64,000 bases of DNA from Albugo candida. Its lineage: Eukaryota; Oomycota; Peronosporomycetes; Albuginales. Position 1 is the stretch's first letter; every line of letters begins with the position of its first letter. The DNA lies in assembly GCA_040437565.1 (NCBI GenBank), contig JBDOQK010000039.1, forward strand, positions 186,001 to 250,000, given 5' to 3'. Under the pieces are notes generated by a model, which saw only the letters and a program-made list of their open reading frames with translations, did no database searches and was not told where the DNA came from. Of this stretch, positions 57,185 through 64,000 are shown piece by piece. The translations under genes and the position numbers were made by a program.

Positions 57185-58500
57185 TCCCACAAAAAAACAA
57201 GATTGCTTAACGTACTAAGCATGACTCTTCCACCGTATAGTTGCGACTAGCATGTGAATATGGTGTAATATCAGCAGGCTGATATAGGAGGTCTCTCCTA
57301 ATATGCTTTACGCCAGATCCTTTCTGCTCGCAATATCGATCAACATCGTCACAGTTGAAGGACAACGATAGATAGGATGCTGCAAATTTGGCGGCTTACC
57401 TATTATAAAATATCAATGCATACTATTCAGTTTACACTTCTTTGCATTCATACACATCTTAATCACTAAAGGATATCTTGTCACTATTGTTCATATTTAT
57501 TACCGCGCTGCATTGTCTTTGGTCTTTCATTTGTGTATTATAAAAGGATTCAAGCCATTCTTTGCAATAGAACTGTGCGAGATAAAGTTTGGTAACGGAC
57601 AACACATAAGGTTGGAAATGCTGCATTACGTACAGTCAATCCAATGGGTAGGCCAATTACAGAAGACACAACTGAACACGAAATAAATAAATCCTAGCTA
57701 GAGCGTAAGGTATCTACTGTTGTACAGACGACACGACAGCAGTGTCTCTAGAACCCGAATCGTCTCTCCTTTCTTCATGTGGAACACCATATAAGATCGC
57801 ATCCGAACATACCTCTGGATAATCTTCATACAGCTTTGCGTTATGTCTTTGATTATCATGGCACAGTTCCGTATGTCATACGCTGGACACCAAACTTTGT
57901 ATAAGGCCACATGATTGTGTATCATGAGTCTACATCATTGAATGGTCAATCGGTATTCTGACTTGAGAATTTGCCAACAATAAAGTAACTCAAGCCCATG
58001 AATAGATATACTAAAATATGCTTGCACCACCCGTCCAATACGTTTGCTCTGAATTCAAATAGATGTGCCACAAATGCACTTTATCCCACCCGAGTGCATG
58101 CTGCAATGCATGTGCATTCACTCTTCCTTGTCAAGTATATTCCATACCACATTTCTACTGCTTCATGTACATAGGATCCATCCCATTTGACCTCATTTGG
58201 ATAAGATAAATAGAATGCAATAGTCAAAATCCACGAATGCAATATGCACCGTACTTTTATCAATGGTACACTCTTCCAAGTACTCGCTCATTTCGATGAT
58301 GCTGTCACGTTGTCGACGATACGGAATATTTACACGTATTTTGGTAACGCAACTTGGTGCAGTCCGATATATTTCCATAGATAAGATAAAACTTCTCATG
58401 CAAATGAATACCAAGTTCTTTAAGCAGATTTGGATTGTGGATTTGAATTCGGCGTGACGGGGGATACCACAGTCAAACATCCTATGCCACAAATCTTCCA
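57185..58500 (-). repeat. Left copy of a ~1.2-kb direct duplication
   Basis: Matches 60374-61620 in order and orientation, roughly three quarters identical by eye (for example ACCGCGCTGCATTGTCTTTGG against ACCGCGCTTCATTGTGTTTG, and GTGAATGCACATGCATTGCA kept in both on the minus strand). Minus-strand translations agree in patches (MEIYRTAPS against MEIYRRAPS; VHIAFVDFDYCI against VHVPFVDFDCCI), so it probably derives from a protein-coding gene that is now broken. Family not recognised. Confidence 0.65.
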
Positions 58501-58537
58501 AATCGGGAACAGAAATCAATATATCATTTTAACATCT

Positions 58538-58586
58538 CACTTTTACACTACACTTTTACACTCTTACACTTTTACACTTTTACACT
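58538..58586. repeat. TTTTACAC microsatellite next to a gap
   Basis: About six imperfect tandem copies of (C)TTTTACA run into the N block at 58587; the repeat probably caused the contig break. Confidence 0.9.
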
Positions 58587-58686
58587 NNNNNNNNNNNNNN
58601 NNNNNNNNNNNNNNNNNNNNNNNNNNNNNNNNNNNNNNNNNNNNNNNNNNNNNNNNNNNNNNNNNNNNNNNNNNNNNNNNNNNNNN
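58587..58686. other. Assembly gap (100 N)
   Basis: Follows the microsatellite; the flanks do not overlap. Confidence 0.95.
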
Positions 58687-58830
58687 ACGTCGGTGAAGGA
58701 GTCGCTGTGCAAGGAATCATCGATTTATTTGGGTATCTCCCATACTTATCAAAAGCTCTATGTACGTTTCTTTCTACATAGTTTTGCTAGGTGCTGTTGA
58801 TAGTATGATTTGACTTCAGTTCATCTCCTT

Positions 58831-60273
58831 TCATCGTGGCATCCTTGGATCGCTTTTCTTCGAGAAATGTATACGTAGTTGCTCTTTGCCTTTATCTTTA
58901 TTGCCAACAATGCCAGGAAAAAAGCGAGTCAAGGTAGACTTTCTGCTGACTGTTAAATCATAAAATTCCAGGAGACGCTTCCCAAGAATATAAGTATAAC
59001 GCTGGTGTGCTGAGAGCAGCACTTTAGTGTCTTCTATAGACAGAATTCGATTACCATTATCGATCATCGAAGACGGTAGAAGATCGAACACTACATTTCC
59101 ACGAGCGTCTTTGAAAACGATTGCAACCGAGCAGGGAGTATTTATATTACTGAGAAGCCAATTCTTTATGCCCTCTTCAGTAGTGACCGGTTCTCGCTCG
59201 CAAGCATACATCCACGATCCAATTGTATTCTGCGGAAAAATAAATTTGTTGTCCGAGAGAATCAAGCTAATATCAGTAGGAATCCGGTCTTCGGCTTGAT
59301 CGCTCATCACCGTACCCACTAATATTTCGTTGCCAATTTCTACATTCAGCGCCAGGTCTACCCTTGTTCCGATAAAATATTGTTCCTCAGCTTGTGACGG
59401 CCACATGTTATAGTATATGGACGCCATGGGGGGCTTCACTTTTTTATTAGACGTCCGAACCACTATATCACTATCTCCATCAAGTGTGATTGTGATAGCG
59501 TTGACATGCGAGATCATAAAGAGCGAGAACATGCCAATAATGATTTTCTGCCCCCCTTGAGTCTCTTTCGTTCCTTCATCGGTGGAAGTAGAAGCTTCAA
59601 TAGTTGTTGGCTTGAAGGAAGATGATCGGAAGGAAGAAGATCGAGAAGATGNNNNNNNNNNNNNNNNNNNNNNNNNNNNNNNNNNNNNNNNNNNNNNNNN
59701 NNNNNNNNNNNNNNNNNNNNNNNNNNNNNNNNNNNNNNNNNNNNNNNNNNNCATCAAGTGTGATTGTGATAGCGTTGACATGCGAGATCATAAAGAGCGA
59801 GAACATGCCAATAATGATTTTCTGCCCCCCTTGAGTCTCTTTCGTTCCTTCATCGGTGGAAGTAGAAGCTTCAATAGTTGTTGGCTTGAAGGAAGATGAT
59901 CGGAAGGAAGAAGATCGAGAAGATGGTCTTCTCGATCTTTTTAGGCTACTCATGAACTTTGCGTCAGTAGTCTCAATATTGTACCTAAAGGATTTTGTGC
60001 TGCTAAGAGTGAGACTACTTCTTGAGCGTTGAATAGTCCCAATTGGTCTATCTCGCGGTAAAAGTACATTTCGCAGCTGCTGCTCCCAAACAGTCGGAGT
60101 TAGAAAGACAAACATTACTTTGAATCCATTTTTTTTCAACATACTTCCTTCGCCATCGAGGGAGCTGCCATGGACCGTTGTTGCTGCAACTGTATGTTTC
60201 ACCACTTCAGTATCGTAATTGCCAACTTGACTGAAAAGAATTCGACTTGCAAAAAGCTCCAAGTATTGCTTTC
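58831..60273 (-). CDS. Unrecognised protein with Ser/Arg-rich segment and one hydrophobic span
   Basis: Collapsing the duplicated 174 bp around the gap at 59652 gives one open frame from the gap at 60274 to the stop at 58831, a little over 400 residues. Order: helical N-part (KQYLELFASRILFSQVGNYD, KVMFVFLTPTVWEQQLRNVL), a Ser/Arg-rich stretch (KRSRRPSSRSSSFRSSSFK), one hydrophobic segment (IIIGMFSLFMISHVNAI), then a mixed alpha/beta domain of about 230 residues (IGTRVDLALNVEIGNEILVG, LLPSSMIDNGNRILSIEDTK, basic tail RIHFSKKSDPRMPR). A type II membrane topology is possible. The 5' end is missing: sequence right of the gap at 60374 belongs to the neighbouring duplication and cannot be trusted as its N-terminus. 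No family recognised. Confidence 0.5.
59478..59925 (-). repeat. Duplicated 174-bp flanks around a gap
   Basis: 59478-59651 recurs at 59752-59925 with no difference seen; assembly overlap inside the unrecognised gene. Confidence 0.9.
59652..59751. other. Assembly gap (100 N)
   Basis: Artefactual, within the unrecognised gene. Confidence 0.95.
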
Positions 60274-60373
60274 NNNNNNNNNNNNNNNNNNNNNNNNNNN
60301 NNNNNNNNNNNNNNNNNNNNNNNNNNNNNNNNNNNNNNNNNNNNNNNNNNNNNNNNNNNNNNNNNNNNNNNNN
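60274..60373. other. Assembly gap (100 N)
   Basis: No overlap between flanks; the 5' end of the unrecognised gene is probably lost here. Confidence 0.95.
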
Positions 60374-61620
60374 AGCCCACAAACAAGCCAGCTTCACGTA
60401 TCCAGCAATGACTCTGCTACAAGCCAGATCAACATATGCAGCATGACTGTGTGATCGTATAATTGCACCAGGCAACCAAAAACGGGGTAATCTCAGCAGG
60501 ATACGTATGCATCGGGCACCTGATCCTTTTTGCTCGCCATATCGATCAGATGATCATGGTTGAATACAACGATAGACGCGATGCTGCAAAGATGACAGGC
60601 TTCGCTAGTACAGCATATTAACGCATACTATTCGGTTTATACTTTTTTGCATTCATAAACATTTTAATTGAAAAGGACATTGACATTATCTTGTGCGCAT
60701 TGAAATCATATTACCGCGCTTCATTGTGTTTGGTCTTTCATTTGTATATTATAGAAGGATTCAAGCCATACTTGCAATAAAACTGGTCAGAGACAACACA
60801 TAAGGTTGGAAATGCTACATTTCCTAAATTGATTGGTAGGGCATTACAGAAGACATAACTGAACATGATATAGATAAATCCTAGCTGGAGTGTAAGGTAT
60901 CTACTACTGTTGTACAGAGGACACGACAGCAGTGTCTCCAGAACTCGGACTCGTGTTCCCCTCCCCCTTTCTTGATATCGAACACCGTATGTGATCGAGT
61001 CCGCACAACTCTGTATAATCTTCATGCAGCTTTGCGTTATGTCTTTGAACATCACGTCACAATTCCATAAGATATGCGTTTCCAGCTCCAGCAAATCTGG
61101 ACATCAAACTTCGTACAAGGCCACATGAAGTGTATCTTGAGTCTACGTCAGTGAGTGATTCGGACTCTAGAATTCGCTGAACAATGTAATTACTCAAGCC
61201 CAAAAACAGATAGACTGAAATGTGCTTGCACCACCTGATCCATACATTTGCTCTTGATTCGAATAGCTGTGCCACACATGCACTTTTCTCCCACCCGAGT
61301 GCATGCTGCAATGCATGTGCATTCACTCTTCCTTGTCCAAGTATCTTCCATACTGCATTCGTTCTGCTTCATGTACATAGAATCCATCCCATGCGACCTC
61401 ATTTCCATAAGCGGAATGGAATGCAACAGTCAAAATCCACGAATGGAACATGCACCATACTTTTGCCAATGGTAAACTCTTTCAAGTACTTCCTTATCGA
61501 TGTTGCTGTCATGACGTCGACGATACGTACTACTTTCACGTATTTTGGTAACGCACTTGGTGCTCTTCGATAAATTTCCATGAACACGATAGATTTCATC
61601 ACTTTATCGGGAAATGAAGG
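60374..61620 (-). repeat. Right copy of a ~1.2-kb direct duplication
   Basis: Second copy of 57185-58500, same orientation. It keeps slightly more open frame on the minus strand (for example RWCKHISVYLFLGLSNYIVQ within an 89-codon frame at 61057-61326, matching WCKHILVYLFMGLSYFIV in the left copy), yet stops interrupt the whole. Either copy could be a pseudogene of an unknown multi-exon gene. Confidence 0.6.
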
Positions 61621-62953
61621 CATGGGCGTAAATCCAACGTTGGGACACTCGATATTGGTCTTTTTCCGACATCAGACCAAAATATAGGATCATCTTCACG
61701 CGCGCTGGTCGATGAAATACTCGGGCACAAAAAATGAACTTCTCTGATGCAGCTCATCCGATAACGTTGTTCTGATACCATTTTTATGTCAGCTCCTCAT
61801 TTCTTGCCCGATATATCATTCTATTTGAGTAGATTTGTCCTGTTTATTCAAGCTCGTCGGGATAGTCGAGACCATACTAAACAGCGTAAGCCTGAAAACT
61901 TCCATGGATACTTAGTCGCCATGCTGAAGCAATAAAATCGAGCCCGTTCTCATACTGAGTAGAGATAATGTTTCCACCGACAGAAAGCCCTCTATAAATG
62001 GTGACAACCGCTGATGACTGATCGAAGATCGCCCAGCTTATTTTTGAGCAACACGACACCGATCAGTGCTCTGACTGCTTTCTCTCAACTCCGTATGTTC
62101 GATTCAATATTGCACCACGTTCGTAGCGTACACGTACACTGCTCTCCATACATCGAAGCTTCGTTGTTTGATTTACAAAACCTTGAGAGTCGTCCGGATA
62201 GGTTTGCTATGTGTATTGTAATGCTGCTGTCAGTACCCCCTCTTATCGTTTCAATCCCATCCATTTTGCAACCTTGTCTAGTTATGCGTGTACAGATCCT
62301 CAAGAAATCAAATGGCTCTATACAAGATGAGACAGCCCGATCAAAAACTACTGCCGAATAGTAAATTATGACTCATCACATAAATCACAGTAGACCAGTG
62401 GCGTGATCCAATAAGAATTTGATATTTCCAAAGCCCCTTTTCTATGTAACGCAAAAGTGTGATTTCTGTGATATATTTTCGATCACAGGTCTTATAGGTG
62501 GATTTTCGTCACAAATCATCAATTTGACCGTTTTATGTCAGCCTGAATCAGTTTAATCTGTGATCGGGTGATGCTGAAACAGGTGCTACACACACGTACT
62601 TTCTGAATCATTGAGCAATAAGATTATGCAAAACGATGCCTTTTCTAGTAAAAGCTTGAGCTGGACGCCTCTATTCGCTCCAGACGCACAAATAGGTCAA
62701 CCTCGTGTCAGCACAAGATGTGGATAGTCCCCATATTTGAGTGTTTATGTACAATTGAGCACAGCGGCGATCACGAGTATCAGCAACGTCAACAAAGCAT
62801 GACAACAGCAAGGTATAATAGCTATCTCGACAGAAGTATGGAACTCATCTGACCATCCACGTTATTGCTTTTATATATAGTAGTGGGTTGATCAATGAAA
62901 GAGAAGCAGCCAGTCATCTCATTATCGAACTGACCACCTATTGGAGATTGAGG
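61621..62953. other. Gene-poor region 5' of the bZIP gene
   Basis: Only short ORFs without recognisable features (such as 62014-62361 plus). No tRNA, rRNA or transposon seen. The last few hundred bases should hold the bZIP promoter; TTTTATATATAGTAG near 62870 is a possible core element. Confidence 0.4.
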
Positions 62954-63310
62954 ATGTCAGAAAAACAGTTTGATTCAAGCGGATCCGAAGCAAATGAAGA
63001 CCCAAACGCATCTGTATCCGAATATCTGGATCAACTAGATGACTCGGAAGTCAGCGAAGAAATGTCGCAACTCTTACAGTGGATTGCGCGAGAGGAAGCC
63101 AGGCGTCTAAGACATTGTGACTCGCAACGTCGCTACCGCAACCGAAAACGCGTCGAGAGAATTTCGGCCTTGAAGAACAAAGTCACACTACTGCATGGTA
63201 TACAAAATCTACTACAAGAAACCATGTCACTCCAGAAAGATAACTTGTACTATCAAGGACGAATCGAAGAAATAAGAAAACTTCTACTAGAAGCAAAGCC
63301 GACAGAGTAA
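62954..63310 (+). CDS. Small bZIP transcription factor with Cys in place of the core Asn
   Basis: 118 aa, single exon; ATG at 62954 chosen (the longer frame from 62888 begins with TTG). Acidic N-terminus (SEYLDQLDDSEVSEEMSQLL), then basic region RRLRHCDSQRRYRNRKRVER and a leucine zipper (heptads from ISALKNKVTLL to IEEIRKLLLEA). In the bZIP pattern N-x7-R the invariant Asn is Cys here (C-DSQRRY-R). Asn-to-Cys bZIPs have been described in Phytophthora and linked to oxidative stress, which supports an oomycete origin. Very short protein with little beyond the DNA-binding domain, so it may act as a heterodimer partner (inference). Confidence 0.75.
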   Translation: MSEKQFDSSGSEANEDPNASVSEYLDQLDDSEVSEEMSQLLQWIAREEARRLRHCDSQRRYRNRKRVERISALKNKVTLLHGIQNLLQETMSLQKDNLYYQGRIEEIRKLLLEAKPTE

Positions 63311-64000
63311 TTCCGTTTCTCCTTTACTAAACAACTAATAGAAAATTGATGCAATTGAATTCTTTGTTAGATGTTTGTCGGTTTGGTACTGTTACTCGCC
63401 GTTTCAGAAAGATAATCTCGCTGAGCATTAGACTGCTATGTCGGATACGTCTTTTAAAATACAAAATTTCAAATTTCCTTATTTATCAATTCAGGCCGAA
63501 TTCGCTGAAACCTTCTGGCAATGGATATTCAATATTGCATTTGAGAGACACGTAACCGAGAATAAAGAGTATTAGCTAGAGAAAACGCATCGAATCTCGT
63601 ACCTGTTGTATATAATACTTAGTGGAGAAGTCTCTTGTGATATAGCTATGCGCATACAATGGCAAAGTCCTGTTCAAAAAGCCGATCTCAAACAACAATG
63701 AAAAAGGAAGATGGACGTAGCAACAAATATTTCCGAATCCGGTAATTTCGTAAGGCGTATGATGATATTCTTGTCGAGATAATTTGCTCATAAAGTAGTT
63801 TCGCTTGACGACATTTCATCATCTACGATTCAAACGGTCCGATGTTCACTATAAGACTTGAAGACTTGGTTGGTATTTTCTTTACAGTTTTGCAGCACAC
63901 AATGACAACAAGTTGCATAGATGCAAGCCCCGTGAATCCTCGTTTTTAATACCAAATACAATCACTGGTCCTGTGTAAGTAGCAAAAGCTCATAAACATC
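63311..64000. other. Terminal non-coding region
   Basis: AT-rich, presumably the bZIP 3' untranslated region and intergenic sequence. Short ORFs only; nothing identified. Confidence 0.4.

Noticed and set aside
62014-62361. 115-codon ORF
   Set aside because: No recognisable motif or composition bias; typical length for chance in this region.
1-64000. CRISPR arrays, bacterial-type operons, rRNA or tRNA genes
   Set aside because: The gene content and introns are eukaryotic; no regular spacer array or cloverleaf was recognised by eye, although a tRNA scan was not possible.
1-64000. Transposons, virus-derived or LTR elements
   Set aside because: No transposase, reverse transcriptase, integrase or capsid-like frame and no terminal repeats were seen; the duplications present are of host sequence.

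Overview
The window looks like nuclear DNA of an oomycete, most probably a biotroph of the Albugo (white rust) type. The reasons are the gene set (a GPCR fused to a phosphatidylinositol-phosphate kinase, a FYVE/GAF protein, a bZIP factor with Cys in place of the core Asn, flagellar genes), very short GT-AG introns (mostly 45-75 nt), compact spacing and small secreted proteins of effector type. The genus is an inference. Fifteen gaps of exactly 100 N are present. Eleven of them are flanked by the same sequence on both sides, so several genes are artificially broken or lengthened in this assembly.

Layout. 1-9022: cysteinyl-tRNA synthetase (minus, runs off the left edge), pyruvate kinase (plus), UFM1 ligase UFL1 (minus) and RAD9 (plus), the last two overlapping at their start codons. 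9055-25277: full-length nephrocystin-4, then a decayed tandem segmental triplication of the block NPHP4(3' part)-PEN-2-small secreted protein-TBC1D22(5' part). NPHP4 survives only at the left end and TBC1D22 only at the right end. PEN-2 (a gamma-secretase subunit) is intact only in the third unit, and the secreted protein is intact in units 1 and 2. 25595-38352: WW/WH2 actin-binding protein (minus), WDR3/Utp12, TMEM115-like Golgi protein, ERV46/ERGIC3, GPCR-PIP kinase and an NNP/NRT2-family transporter (all plus). 38430-55238: FYVE/GAF protein (minus), a CFAP74-like axonemal protein (plus), a CLC chloride channel (minus), a double-domain sterol glucosyltransferase (minus), a TRIAP1/Mdm35-like protein apparently fused to a charged LEA-like tail (plus), and a PEPCK-N-lobe-like protein (minus, to about 56460). 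56460-64000: gene-poor, with a roughly 1.2-kb direct duplication flanking an unrecognised gene, then a small bZIP gene.

Together the genes cover translation, glycolysis, ufmylation, DNA damage checkpoint, ribosome biogenesis, early secretory traffic, phosphoinositide signalling and cilium structure (NPHP4 and CFAP74, consistent with flagellate zoospores). The most novel part is the triplicated NPHP4-PEN2-SSP-TBC1D22 block, where two divergent secreted proteins sharing the motif R-x-RKLLPAG stay open while the gene copies around them have decayed. One of them has a 55-bp-period minisatellite with CACGTG boxes directly upstream. Exon structures were read by eye from frame continuity, splice dinucleotides and remembered family sequences; no searches were run.
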